Source: Sphingobacteriales bacterium (lineage in GTDB: Bacteria > Bacteroidota > Bacteroidia > Chitinophagales > UBA2359). Taken from it: 64,000 bases of DNA. Location: the NCBI GenBank assembly GCA_016700115.1, contig CP064999.1:5902412-5966411 (forward strand). The letters are read 5' to 3'. The notes beneath the pieces were generated by a model, which saw nothing but the letters and a program-made list of their open reading frames with translations, had not been told where the DNA came from and searched no databases. Below are positions 43,652 through 56,000 of this stretch, piece after piece; the stretch's first letter is position 1; each line of letters opens with the position of its first letter. A program made the translations under genes and the position numbers.

Positions 43652-43705
43652 CAGGGTCTTATAATAAGTGTCTCTATTTTACCATTTCAAATATATATCA
43701 AGATT

Positions 43706-44719
43706 ATGGCTCGCTTAACCACTTTTTCCAAGTTTTTGATCACAGCAGTGATTGTTGCCGTAGCTTTTTTCGGACTTCGCTATATCATGCAACAGCGTAA
43801 CGACCAACAAGGAACAATTTCCCAAACAACCACTACAACCTCGACAAATAGCAATTCGACACAAAATACGAATGCGGTTCCGAATAGCACTCAAAACACT
43901 AACAGTGGCGGAGCATCTGCATCTTTCAACTATACCCCCACCCCGCCGGTTAACGGAAAATTGAAAGGCGTGGTAGAATTGGGTGCAACCGGTTTCAATT
44001 CGTTTATCATCCGAATTGATAACCTTAAAAACTGGAAACTCGAGAAGTCGGAATTTGGAAACAGTTTGGTGATGGAAAACATGGCAACTGACGAAGATAT
44101 CCGAAGCGGTTTGAAAAAATACATCGGCGACATGCTGGCTTTTGGAGTAGGCGGCAAAGACATTCACTTTGTGGTCAGTTCCGGTGCTCAAAAAGCGGAG
44201 AGTACGCAAAAGATTACCAAAGCTCTGAAAGTACTGGGATATGTGGTCAATACCGTTACTCCGGAAGAAGAAGGTAAATTAGCCTTAAAAGCGACTTTAC
44301 CCCGTGCTTTCGACCAAAGAGCATTTGTGGTGGATATGGGGTCGGGAAATACTAAAATATCCTGGATTCAAAACGGTCAGGTAGGAGCATTGGAAACTCA
44401 TGGTTCTAAGTACTACCAAAATAATACGGATGCAGCAAAGGTTTATCAGGATGCCGTTGCCAAAGCGAAACAAGTACCACAAAACCTCAGAGAGACCTGC
44501 TTTATTATTGGTGGAATTCCGTTCGAGTTGGCCAAACAAACCCGAAACGGGAAAGAGCGTTTTACCGTATTAAAAGCCCCCGATGCCTACAAGATTGACG
44601 GTGAAAAACAGAAAGCGGGCATCAACATCTACAAAGCTATTGCCGACGGCACCAACTGTAAGCAGTTTGTGTTTGACTGGGATGCCAATTTTACCATCGG
44701 ATTTCTGCTGGGATTGTAA
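43706..44719 (+). CDS. membrane-anchored ASKHA-like (Ppx/GppA-related?) protein
   Basis: The 337-residue protein has one transmembrane helix (FLITAVIVAVAFFGLRYIM), a linker of about 45 residues rich in Thr, Ser, Asn and Gln, and a C-terminal domain. That domain shows features of the actin/hexokinase/Hsp70 ATPase fold: VELGATGFNSFIIRID as a first phosphate loop, VVDMGSGNTKISWI as a second and CFIIGGIPFELA as an adenosine-type motif. The spacing resembles Ppx/GppA phosphatases, but with normal residues partly changed. If the anchor is N-in, the domain lies in the periplasm, where ATP is absent. I have not seen such an architecture described, so the function is open. Confidence 0.6.
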   Translation: MARLTTFSKFLITAVIVAVAFFGLRYIMQQRNDQQGTISQTTTTTSTNSNSTQNTNAVPNSTQNTNSGGASASFNYTPTPPVNGKLKGVVELGATGFNSFIIRIDNLKNWKLEKSEFGNSLVMENMATDEDIRSGLKKYIGDMLAFGVGGKDIHFVVSSGAQKAESTQKITKALKVLGYVVNTVTPEEEGKLALKATLPRAFDQRAFVVDMGSGNTKISWIQNGQVGALETHGSKYYQNNTDAAKVYQDAVAKAKQVPQNLRETCFIIGGIPFELAKQTRNGKERFTVLKAPDAYKIDGEKQKAGINIYKAIADGTNCKQFVFDWDANFTIGFLLGL

Positions 44720-44727
44720 TGAATTTG

Positions 44728-44867
44728 ATGGACAAAGGGCAATGGACAATGGGTAATGGGCAATGGATAATTGTTAATGGGCAATGGACAATGGGCAATG
44801 GGCAATGGGCAATGGATAATTGTTAATGGGCAATGGACAATGGGCAATGGGCAATGGATAATTGTTA
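44728..44867. repeat. heptanucleotide array ATGGGCA (20 units)
   Basis: Exactly 20 heptamers: mainly ATGGGCA with ATGGACA, ATGGATA and ATTGTTA variants. The pair ATGGATA-ATTGTTA recurs three times and closes longer blocks, indicating block duplication. The array begins 8 bp after the ASKHA-like stop codon. Confidence 0.93.
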
Positions 44868-44897
44868 GTGGTGTAAGTTTTAAGAACTAAGTCAAAA

Positions 44898-44978
44898 TTT
44901 TCACTTTTCACTTCCCACTTCCCACTTTTCACTTCCCACTTTTCACTTTTCACTTTTCACTTTTCACTTTTCACTTTC
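44898..44978. repeat. heptanucleotide array CACTTTT/CACTTCC (about 11 units)
   Basis: CACTTTT with CACTTCC variants, in exact 7-bp steps. The array overlaps the last codons of the glycosyltransferase gene (minus strand, stop at 44957-44959). It is the same heptamer as at 37361-37386. Confidence 0.9.
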
Positions 44979-46675
44979 TTAGGTAGCTTTTCGAAAAAGA
45001 CAAAGCCTCCTTCTGTTTTCAGCAGTCGGGAATCGGGAGATTTTTCGGTTACTAATTTGGTGCGGTTGATTTTGGTGATTAAGTAAGCCGGACGGTCAAT
45101 TTCGCCGGTCAGCAACCATTCATCTGAATACTGCTCAGGGCGATGTCCGGGCATCAGACCAAAGTAAAACAAGTGCGCGTAACTTTTAAAACCTATCGGC
45201 TCGACATAGACCGGTTTGCCTGCCATTTCCTTGTAAAATCTGATGGCGGGTGCTTGAGTGTATAGTTCTATTTTTGGTGCAACTACAGCAAAATACAATC
45301 CCAACAGCAAAGGGAAAGTAACCAGCATCAGGAATATTGACCAATATTTGTGTTTACTCATAGTGAAAGACACCGTCAATACCAAAAAGGCTATAGCTAC
45401 CCCGATTATCTGCCCCCAACTATGCCATTCGACAGTGGTCTGAAAACAGGCTGCCGCAAATGGGTCTTTGATATAGGGCAGCAATAGATGGATGTTTCCG
45501 GCAAAAAAAGGAAGTGCAATCAGCAAGGTTGCCCATAGCAAACCTAAACCGGTAAACAGGCCTTTCACAAACCTAGGAATTGGTTGTCCTTCAGACAGCC
45601 ATTGATGTAAACATTGGACTGCCAAAAAAGACAGGGGCAGATAAGCCATCGAAGAATAATGGACGATTTTGGTTTTGACGATGGTGAATAAAATCATCAC
45701 CACAAAAAACAAACACTTCATTAACAGAGCAAAAGAGGAATTTCCGGACCGGTGTCTGAAAAAAGCCGGTAGGGCAAAAACAGACAAAGGAAAACAACCC
45801 AAAAAAACAACCACCCAATGATAGTATAGTGGTTGAGCATGTCCGGCATCGGATGTTGAAAATAAACGCACCTGATACGTAACAAACTCTTTTAAGAGTG
45901 AGGGTCCGTGTTTTACCACTTCCACACCAAACCACAAAGAAGCCACCAAACAGGTGCATAGCAGGAACAGGAGAACAGGGATTGCTTTTAACTGAACCGG
46001 AGCAGTCTTTTTCCACCACTGAAGGAGATAATAGCTGAATGCAGTTAATAATATCAGCAATAAACCGACGGGGCCTTTAGTGAGTACGGCAAGTCCTGCA
46101 CCAACTCCGGCCATGGCATAAAATTTGACCTCTTGTCCGGCTTGTTTACGAGAATCAGAATCTGTTGCCGTTATATCCTCATGAGCTTTTGAAAGAAAAA
46201 ACAGGCTTATGAAAATAAAATAATTAAACACCGGATCTATAATACCCGACTTAAAATAGAGCATTGGTAAAATGCTGCCTCCAAACAGAAGCGCCCATAA
46301 AACACCAAAAGAATTTCCGGCTTTTTGTTTGCCAATATAAAAAAGGGTAAACAGCGTTAAGATACCGAACAGGGCATTCGGCAGTCTTGCAGCAAACTCA
46401 TTGATGCCGAACATTTTCATGGCAAGTGCCTGCATCCAAAAAAACAAAGGGGGTTTTTCCCAAAAGGGTTTAAAACCGATTTGTACCCGTCCGTAATTTC
46501 CGCTTACCAACATTTCACGGGCCGATTCTGCAAAATTCACCTCATCCCAGTCAAACAGCGAAACTGCACCTAAAAAAGGCAAATACAAAACAGCCGCCAA
46601 TAATGTGATGGCAATTGCAAGCCGGGTAGCATCGGTTGATTCAAGGACAGAAAGAGAGCGTACAGATTCTGGCAA
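44957..46675 (-). CDS. ArnT/PMT-family (GT-C) membrane glycosyltransferase
   Basis: A 572-residue polytopic protein with about 11-13 hydrophobic segments. The first external loop has the catalytic pair in LFDWDEVNFAESAREML, followed by FKPFWEKPPLFFWM and NEFAARLPNALFG, all hallmarks of the ArnT-like/PMT family that moves a sugar from a polyprenyl-phosphate donor onto lipid A or protein. Acceptor is unknown. The frame begins at TTG 46675; no ATG lies before the first membrane segment. Its final residues VKSEK and the TGA stop are encoded by GTGAAAA heptamers of an adjoining array. Confidence 0.85.
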   Translation of the reverse strand: MPESVRSLSVLESTDATRLAIAITLLAAVLYLPFLGAVSLFDWDEVNFAESAREMLVSGNYGRVQIGFKPFWEKPPLFFWMQALAMKMFGINEFAARLPNALFGILTLFTLFYIGKQKAGNSFGVLWALLFGGSILPMLYFKSGIIDPVFNYFIFISLFFLSKAHEDITATDSDSRKQAGQEVKFYAMAGVGAGLAVLTKGPVGLLLILLTAFSYYLLQWWKKTAPVQLKAIPVLLFLLCTCLVASLWFGVEVVKHGPSLLKEFVTYQVRLFSTSDAGHAQPLYYHWVVVFLGCFPLSVFALPAFFRHRSGNSSFALLMKCLFFVVMILFTIVKTKIVHYSSMAYLPLSFLAVQCLHQWLSEGQPIPRFVKGLFTGLGLLWATLLIALPFFAGNIHLLLPYIKDPFAAACFQTTVEWHSWGQIIGVAIAFLVLTVSFTMSKHKYWSIFLMLVTFPLLLGLYFAVVAPKIELYTQAPAIRFYKEMAGKPVYVEPIGFKSYAHLFYFGLMPGHRPEQYSDEWLLTGEIDRPAYLITKINRTKLVTEKSPDSRLLKTEGGFVFFEKLPKKVKSEK

Positions 46676-47062
46676 TTAGATCAATTTTAATATGAAAACT
46701 TACAAAATGTTGGCTGCCGGTGGTTTTTGTCAAAACTATGGTTGCAAATGTAAGTGTGGGCGGGAAAAATCCAAACATTTAGTAGGTACATTTTATGTTT
46801 TCAGACCCGAAATTATCGGGTAAAGGATAAAGGAATTTGATTTAAAAAGCACCACTTTTTTCTTGTTATGAAACCGAGTTTGTTTTTCAACTTACCTGAT
46901 TCGGTACATAAGGCAGCTTAATATTAAAAAAAAGAAAATAAAATGACATAAACATAGTTTTTGGCTTGTCTTTTTACTTAAATAAGACAATAGCTTTAAA
47001 AGCAAACACCTATATTTACCTGCCAATTTAACACCAGCAATTAATCACTACAATCAACTACT
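46676..47062. other. divergent intergenic region before the giant adhesin
   Basis: 387 bp of AT-rich sequence between divergent genes. On the plus strand TTG at 46966-46968, 22 bp and TAGCTTTA at 46991-46998 make a possible promoter for the adhesin, with the last base of the -7 box off consensus. Nothing else was recognised. Confidence 0.35.
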
Positions 47063-50000
47063 ATGGTGAAACTCTACACGAGCCTTCCGGCGGTCATTTT
47101 ATTTTTTTGTGTTTGCACAGGAATAAAAGCCCAATGTACCCTCACAACATCAGCCTATATAGACCAATTGGTCTGTGGACAATGCGTCAGCCTATATGCG
47201 TTCGGACAGGGACAGGGGCAGATTGTTTTTGCTGAAAATTTTAACAGCGGTCAGCCAACAGGATGGGCATTTACCAACCAAGCCATGTTTAACAACCCCT
47301 GTAGTCCGGGGGGAGTTGACGGTACCCCACACCTTTGGATGGGAAATAACTCGGGTGTTCCCCGAACCCTGCGAACGGTGAACTACAACTTTTTAGCAGC
47401 AACAGCCGGGGTAACTATTTGTTTCGACCTATTGTTTGCCGAACAAACCGGAGATGAGGCAACAGCTCCCTGTGAAGGGCCTGACGAACCCGATGAAGGA
47501 GTTGCCCTTCAATATTCGACCAATAACGGAGCAACCTGGATTGATATATATTACTTTGATCCAAACGGAGGGTATGACCCTTCTTTGACCAACTGGAACA
47601 ACTGGTGTTTTGCCTTGCCTCCCGGTGCAATTACCGCTGCTACTCAAATCAGATGGTTTCAGGACAATGACTCTGGTCAAAACTTCGATCACTGGGGAAT
47701 TGACAATGTAGAGATTTACTTTAATGACCCAACTTATAATATTACCTGGACTCACGATGGATATTCTTACGGAGCGGGTAACAGTGGCGGAGAAAATCCG
47801 ACACAAGTCTGCCCCCAGACTACTACCACCTATACGGCTGTGATGACAAACGGTACAACCACTTGTACTTCTTCAGTTACTGTAAATGTTACTGATCCGG
47901 TTATTGTGGCAGATGCCGGTCCTAATCAGAGCATTTGCCCCGGTCAATGTGTTACCTTAGATGGCAGCAATACCCGGGTCATTATGTCGCCTGCAAAAAC
48001 ACCAACTTACTCCAACGGTGAAATTGCTGCATTGACAGGACTACCCTCAGCAGCCGATTTGGCAGCGCTACTACTCCCTTGTTTAAATTTTGGCGGATGT
48101 ACTTGTCCCAATGGTTCAACGGTTGCTTTTTTCCAAACCTGCCCGGCGATTTTTACAGGAACTATTTCGATGAACATCAATATTACAGACCTGAATACGG
48201 TTACTATCCAAAACGGACAGCTTACCAGTGTTTGTATATCCAGTGCAAATATGATCGCCGGTAACCTCAATCAGTTTGGAGTTACGCTAACCTGCCCTTC
48301 AGGAAATACTATTGTTCTGGCAAATCCGGGTAATATCACAGGCACGAATCTGTCCAATGCCTGTTTTACCCTGACTGCTACAGCTCCTATTTCTTCGGGT
48401 AGCGCACCTTATACCGGCAACTGGCAACCTGTTCAGCCACTTACAGCCCTTAGCGGATGTGATGCCAACGGGGTATGGACTCTAAATTTTACCGGCACCT
48501 TCAACCTCTCGAGCGGCACCTTACCATTGGGTTTCCTAAATGGGTGGAACATCAGTTTTGATGACCCCGAAATCAGTGAACCCGCCATTGTTACCTGGTC
48601 TCCTACTACGAATATGACCGGTAGCAACACCCTCACCCCAAATGTTTGCCCTACCGTTACCACTACCTATACCCTTACCGCTGTTGATGATGCGGGCTGC
48701 ACACAGGCAACCGATCAGGTAACGGTAACAGTTGCACCTTGCTGCCCAATGACCATCAGTGTTGCTCCTACAAACGGAACCTGTGGCAACAACGGGTCGG
48801 CAACACTGACCATTAACAACCCACCGGTCGCCCCTACAATAGCCTGGTCGAACGGGCAAACTGCAGTAACTGCCACTAACCTTGCAAACGGCACCTATAC
48901 CGTAACGGTAACAGCCGGTGCGGGATGTAGTCAAACTGCATCCGTTACCATTGCCAATACCCCCGGCACTGCGCCGTCTGTTTCCAACTCACAACAAGTG
49001 TGCAACGCAGCAGGCACGAATTATACCATTACCCTCACGCTTGCAGGCACAGCACCTATCAACGTTACCGGTTCGCCGGGAACACTTGCAGGGAACATTT
49101 TTACCAGCAATCCCATCACTGCCGGCACCTTCCCTACATTTACCATTACCAATGCCTGCGGCAGTATTACTTTTACACCCAACGTAGTTTGTGCTCCACC
49201 GGGCACTTGTAACTCATCGGAGGGTTGTTTTGGCGCCAACCTTGTGGTCAATGGTGATTTTGAAACCTTTAATCCGGGCGCTCCTTTTGCAACTTTTACG
49301 AGCAGTTATGACTACAGCCCCTGTCCGGGTATTGTTTGTGTCAATAGTTCTACAAGTGCGCCTATTCTATGCCAATATGACTTTTCGGTGCAAAACAATG
49401 CCAATATCTGTAATAGCGATTGGACCAGTTTATTGGATGATCATACCTCCGGAAGCGGCAATATGATGATTGTAGATTTCCCATCCGGTAATGTTGCGCC
49501 TAATAATCAAATTTGGTGTCAGACCGTAAATCTCACCCCTTCTACCAATTATTGCTTCGGGGCATTCTTTGCCAATATCCTGCCAACAGGCAGTGGTCAG
49601 CCATTGCCTGTTTTTGGATTTACAGTAGGTGGCAGTTTGTTAGGAAACAGCCCTTCTTTGCCGGAAAACGAACAATGGCAATTTTACGGAATACAGTTTA
49701 ACAGTGGTGCCGGTGGCAACACTACGCTGTGTATAACCAACCAAAACTTTGGGGCAACGGGCTATGATTTGGCAATTGATGACATATCGGTGCGACCGGT
49801 TACATCAGGCACACCTCCAACGGCAGTCAACGATAACGTTTCGCTTTGTGCAGGTGCAACTGCTCAAACCATTAATGTATTAGGCAATGATTCTCCTACC
49901 GGAGGCGCTATAACTTCATTGAATATTTATGCTGCACCTCCTTATAGCGCAGGGACAGTCAGCGCTATAAATCTTGCAGCAGGTACGATTACCTTTAACC

Positions 50001-53000
50001 CTGCTCCGGGTTTCAGTGGAACTACGAATTTCAGCTATCAGATTTGCAATGCAGCAGGATGCTGTGACGTGGCCACAGTTACCATTTCTCCTAACCCGCC
50101 TCCAACTCCAAGCATTAGCGGCAACCTGAGTTTTTGCACGGGAGGTAGTACCACACTGACTGCTGCAGGTGGAGGCACCTATGTCTGGTCAACTGGTGCA
50201 AATACTGCCGCTATCAACGTTACAGCAGGTGGAACTTACAGCGTTACGGTTACAAATATTTCGGGCTGTACCGCCACAGCAAGTGCCAACGTTACAGTAA
50301 ACAGCATCATCCCGCCCAATATGCCTCCGGCAAGTACCTGTGCAGGAGGCAACGCAGTCACCCTGAATCCGGGTGCTTACACTTCTTATATATGGACAAC
50401 CGGTGCTACTACTCAAACCATCAGTGTCAGCCCGGTTGCCAATACCACTTACACTGTCACTGTTACCAATGCAACCGGTTGTACTGCCATCGGTAACGTA
50501 ACCGTTACCATTAACACCATTCTGCCACCAAGTATTCCTCCGGCGAGTACTTGTGCAGGAGCGCTTCCTGTAACACTGAATGCCGGAACATACAGCGGTT
50601 ATAGCTGGTCAACCGGTGCTACTTCTCAAACTATCAATGTAAGTCCGGCGACCACCACCACCTATACGGTTAATGTTACTGGGGCAAATGGCTGTACAAA
50701 CTCGGGAAGCGTAACGGTTACAGTTAATTCCATTTCACCGCCGGTACTAACTCCTGTTTCCGTTTGTGCCGGTAATCCGGCTTCAATCAATGCAGGTTCC
50801 GGTTATTCCGGATATGTATGGTCAAACGGTGCAACTTCTCAAAGTATCAATGTCAGCCCTTCAGCTACCACTTCCTATTCTGTAACTGTAACCGGAGCCG
50901 GAGGCTGTACAGCAACAGCAAGTACAACGGTAACGGTCAACAATATAACTCCCCCATCCATCCCGCCTGCTTCTTTGTGTGCAGGTGGAAATCCGGTAAC
51001 TCTGAATGCAGGAGCAGGATTTACCGCATATTTGTGGTCTTCCGGTCAAACAACACAAACCATTAATGTCAGTCCGGCAGGAACAACTACCTATACGGTA
51101 ACGGTAACCGCTACAGGTGGATGTACGGCAACTGCCAATACTACGGTAACTGTCAACAGCATAACACCTCCTTCTATTCCGGCTGCGACTACCTGTGCCG
51201 GAGGAAATCCGGCATTACTCGATGCCGGTGTTGGATACAATACTTACGCATGGTCAACGGGAGCCTCTACACAGAGCATCAATGTCAGCCCGGCATCCAC
51301 AACTACTTATACTATAACAGTTACTGATAACAACAATTGTTCAGCAAGCAATTCGGTTACAGTTACAGTCAATAATCTTGCACCGTTCACTATTCCCGTA
51401 CTACCCATTTGTCTTGGAAGTAGTACGACTTTAAATGCAGGTGCTTATAGTTCTTATTTATGGTCAACCGGAGAAACTTCGCAAAGTGTTTCTGTAAGTC
51501 CGGCTACCGGTACTACTTATACCGTTACTGTTTCTAACAGCAACGGCTGTACGGCTGTCGGAACAGCAACTGTAGCGGTCAATACCCTGCCGAATACGGC
51601 CATCAGCGGCTCGACTACTTTTTGTACTGGAGGGAATACCACGCTTAGTGCCGGTATGGGATTTACCCTTTATCAATGGTCGAACAGCGCAACCACTCAA
51701 AGTATCACAATTTCTATCCCCGGCACCTATACTGTAACAGTAACAAATGCCAATGGCTGTACTGCAACGGCACAAACCACCGTAACAGAAAGCGCCTCTT
51801 TAAGTCCGGTGATTACCGGCAACACTTCATTATGCCCGGGAGAAACAAGCACGCTTGATGCCGGAACTGGTTTTAACAGCTACATGTGGTCAAATGGGGC
51901 AACAGGTTCGAGCATTACAGTAAATACTTCCGGAACATACAGTGTTACTGTTACCGATGTCAACGGATGTTCCGGTACAGATTCAGAAACGGTCGTTGTT
52001 AATACCAATCCCAATGTCAGTATCACCGGAAACGGAAACATCTGCATAGGAGCTTCCTCCACCCTCAACGCTACTCCGGGATTTTTACAATACGAATGGT
52101 CAACGGGCACCTTCGGACAGAGCATTACCACTAATACAGCCGGAAGCTATGCGGTTACCGTTACCGATGCAAATGGTTGTACTGATTCAGATGTTTTTGT
52201 AGTCAATGTCAATACAGGAACAGCTCCGGTCATTACCGGGACCCTGTCTTTTTGTTTTGGAGGAAACACCGTTCTGAATGCAGGGTCCGGGTTCAGCAGT
52301 TATTTATGGAGCAACAGCAGTACATCTCAAACCGCTACCGCATCCACCGGTGGTGTGTATAGTGTAACCGTTACGGATATTAACGGTTGTTCAGGCTCAA
52401 GTGCGGTTACTGTGAGCGTTAACAACCCTTCGCCTCCGGTCATCGGAGGAAATACAAATATTTGTGCAGGCAGCAGTACCATACTAAGCACATCGGGTTT
52501 TACCACCTATCTTTGGTCGAATGGGTCGGTCAATGCATCTATCAATGTAAGCCCGCCAGTTACGACTACTTATACTGTTACGGTTACCGATGCGAATGGC
52601 TGTACTTCCACCGCTGCACAGATAGTAAATGTAACGGCTTCCCCATCGGTAACCATTAACGGAAATACCGCATTTTGTCCGGGTGGCAGCAGTCTGCTGG
52701 ATGCCGGAAGCGGCTTTGCCCAATATTTGTGGAGTACCGGCAGCACCGGTCAAACAATCACGGCAACCACTGCCGGCACTTATACAGTTACGGTAGCCGA
52801 TGGTGCCGGTTGTTCCAATACTGCCGCTATTTCCATTTCCATTTTACCCAATCCGATTGTCAATATTTCCGGTTCATCCACCTTCTGTACCGGCAGCAGC
52901 AGTACGCTCAATGCGGGAAGCGGATTTACCCAATATTTGTGGAATACTGGCAGCACTACCCAAACACTTGCAGTAACATCTGCAGGTATATACAGCGTTA

Positions 53001-56000
53001 CGGTAACCAATGCCAATGGGTGTACCGGATCAAACCAGATTAATGTTACAGAAAGTACCTCTCTTAATCCCAATATCGTTGGGAATTTGAACCTTTGTGT
53101 TGGTGAAACCACGGTCTTGGATGCCGGCACCGGGTATGCTTCTTATAGCTGGAACAATGGCGGATTAACACAAACTATCAGTGTCAGTATGTCTGGAAAC
53201 TATTCCGTTACTGTTACCGATTCAAGTGGTTGTACCGGTGAAACTGATGCAACAGTTGCCGTAAACCCCAATCCGGTAGTCAGTATTACCGGAGTTGCCA
53301 ATATCTGTAGCGGTCAAAACAGCACGTTAGACGCTGGTTCGGGTTTTACGGGCTATTTATGGAATGACGGCAGCACCGGACAAACCCTGACAGCTTCCAC
53401 CGCAGGGACTTATAGTGTAACAGTAACAGATGCCAACGGCTGTTCAGGCACTGATAATTTTGTATTGAATGTCGGTTCATCGCTAACCCCGGTCATTGCC
53501 GGTGATTTGGATATTTGTGCCGGTGAAACCACTACTTTAGATGCCGGAGCAGGCTATGCCACTTATTCATGGAGCAATGGCGGCTCCGGTCAGACCATCA
53601 GTATAACTGCTTCGGGAATTTATATTGTAACGGTAACCGATGCAGGAGGTTGTACAGGAGAGGCGAATACCGCCGTAACGGTCAATACTAATCCGGCACC
53701 CACTATCACCGGAACAACAGATATCTGCAACGGGGAAACCTCTGTGCTGGATTCCGGTACAGGATTTACCACTTATAGCTGGAGTGACGGCAGCACCGGT
53801 CAAACCCTCAGCATCACAACAACTGGAAGCTATCAGGTAACCGTTACCAATGCTGCCGGTTGCACCGGAACGGACAGTTTTGCAGTAACGGTCAATGCCA
53901 ATCCTGTTGCCAATATCACCGGCACAGCAAGCATATGTATTGGTCAGACAAGCACATTAGACGCAGGTTCGGGTTTTACAGGGTATCTATGGAATGATGG
54001 CAGCAACGGACAAACGTTGATTGCATCCACCACAGGCACTTACAGCGTAACCGTAACCAATGCCAATGGATGCACGGGCACAGATAGCTTTGTGTTGAAT
54101 GTCGGTTCATCGCTAACCCCGGTCATTGCCGGTGATTTGGATATATGTGCAGGTGAAACCACAACATTGGATGCAGGCGCCGGTTATGCCACTTATTCAT
54201 GGAGCAGCGGCGGAACGGGTCAGACGATCAGCGCAACTGCATCGGGGATTTATTTTGTAACAGTAACCGATGCAGGAGGTTGTACAGGTGAAGCCAATGT
54301 CAGTGTAACGGTCAACGCAAACCCCCTTGCCAATATCACCGGCACAGCGAGCATTTGTATTGGTCAGACAAGTACTTTAGATGCCGGTACAGGTTATACG
54401 GCTTATCTATGGAATGACGGAAGCACCGGACAAACCCTGACTGCTTCCACCGCAGGGACTTATAGTGTAACAGTAACCGATGCCATTGGCTGTTCAGGCA
54501 CTGATAATTTTGTATTGAATGTCGGTTCATCGCTAACCCCGGTCATTGCCGGAGATTTGGATATCTGTGTCGGTGAAACCACTACTTTAGATGCCGGAGC
54601 AGGCTATGCCACTTATACATGGAGCAATGGCAGCAACGGTCAGACCATCAGTGTAACTGCTTCGGGAATATATATTGTAACGGTAACCGATGCAGGCGGA
54701 TGTACGGGAGAGGCGAATACCGCCGTAATGGTCAATACTAATCCGGCTCCTACTATCACTGGAACAACAGATATCTGCAACGGGGAAACCTCTGTGCTGG
54801 ATGCCGGTACAGGATTTACCACTTACAACTGGAGTGATGGCAGCACCGGTCAAACCCTAAGCATCACCACAACAGGAAGCTATCAGGTAACCGTTACCAA
54901 TGCTGCCGGTTGCACCGGAACTGACAGTTTTGCAGTAACGGTCAACGCCAATCCTGTCGTCAATATCACCGGCACAGCGAGCATCTGTATTGGTCAGACA
55001 AGCACATTAGACGCAGGTTCGGGTTTAACCGCTTACCTCTGGAATGATGGCAGCACCGGACAAACGCTGGTTGCATCCACCGCAGGCACATACAGCGTAA
55101 CAGTAACCGATGCCAACGGATGTACAGGCACAGATAGTTTTGTGTTGAATGTCGGTTCATCGCTAACTCCGGTCATTGCCGGAGATTTGGATATTTGTAC
55201 GGGTGAAACCACTACTTTGGATGCAGGCAACGGTTATGCCACTTATTCATGGAGCAATGGCGGAACGGGTCAGACGATCAGCGCAACTGCATCGGGGATT
55301 TATTTCGTAACAGTAACTGATGCAGGAGGTTGTACAGGTGAAGCCAATGTCAGTGTAACGGTCAACGCAAACCCCCTTGCCAATATCACCGGCACAGCGA
55401 GCATTTGTATTGGTCAGACAAGTACTTTAGATGCCGGTACAGGTTATACGGCTTATCTATGGAATGACGGAAGCACCGGACAAACCCTGACTGCTTCCAC
55501 CGCAGGGACTTATAGTGTAACAGTAACCGATGCCATTGGCTGTTCAGGCACTGATAATTTTGTATTGAATGTCGGTTCATCGCTAACCCCGGTCATTGCC
55601 GGAGATTTGGATATTTGTACGGGTGAAACCACTACTTTAGATGCCGGAGCAGGCTATGCCACTTATACATGGAGCAATGGCGGCAACGGTCAGACCATCA
55701 GTGTAACTGCTTCGGGAATATATATTGTAACGGTAACCGATGCAGGTGGATGTACGGGAGAGGCGAATACCGCCGTAACGGTCAATACTAATCCGGCTCC
55801 TACTATCACCGGAACAACAGATATCTGCAACGGGGAAACCTCTGTGCTGGATGCCGGTTCAGGATTTACAAATTATAGCTGGAGTGATGGCAACATCGGT
55901 CAAACCCTAAGCATCACCACAACAGGAAGCTATCAGGTAACCGTTACCAATGCTGCCGGTTGCACCGGAACGGACAGTTTTGCAGTAATGGTCAACGCCA

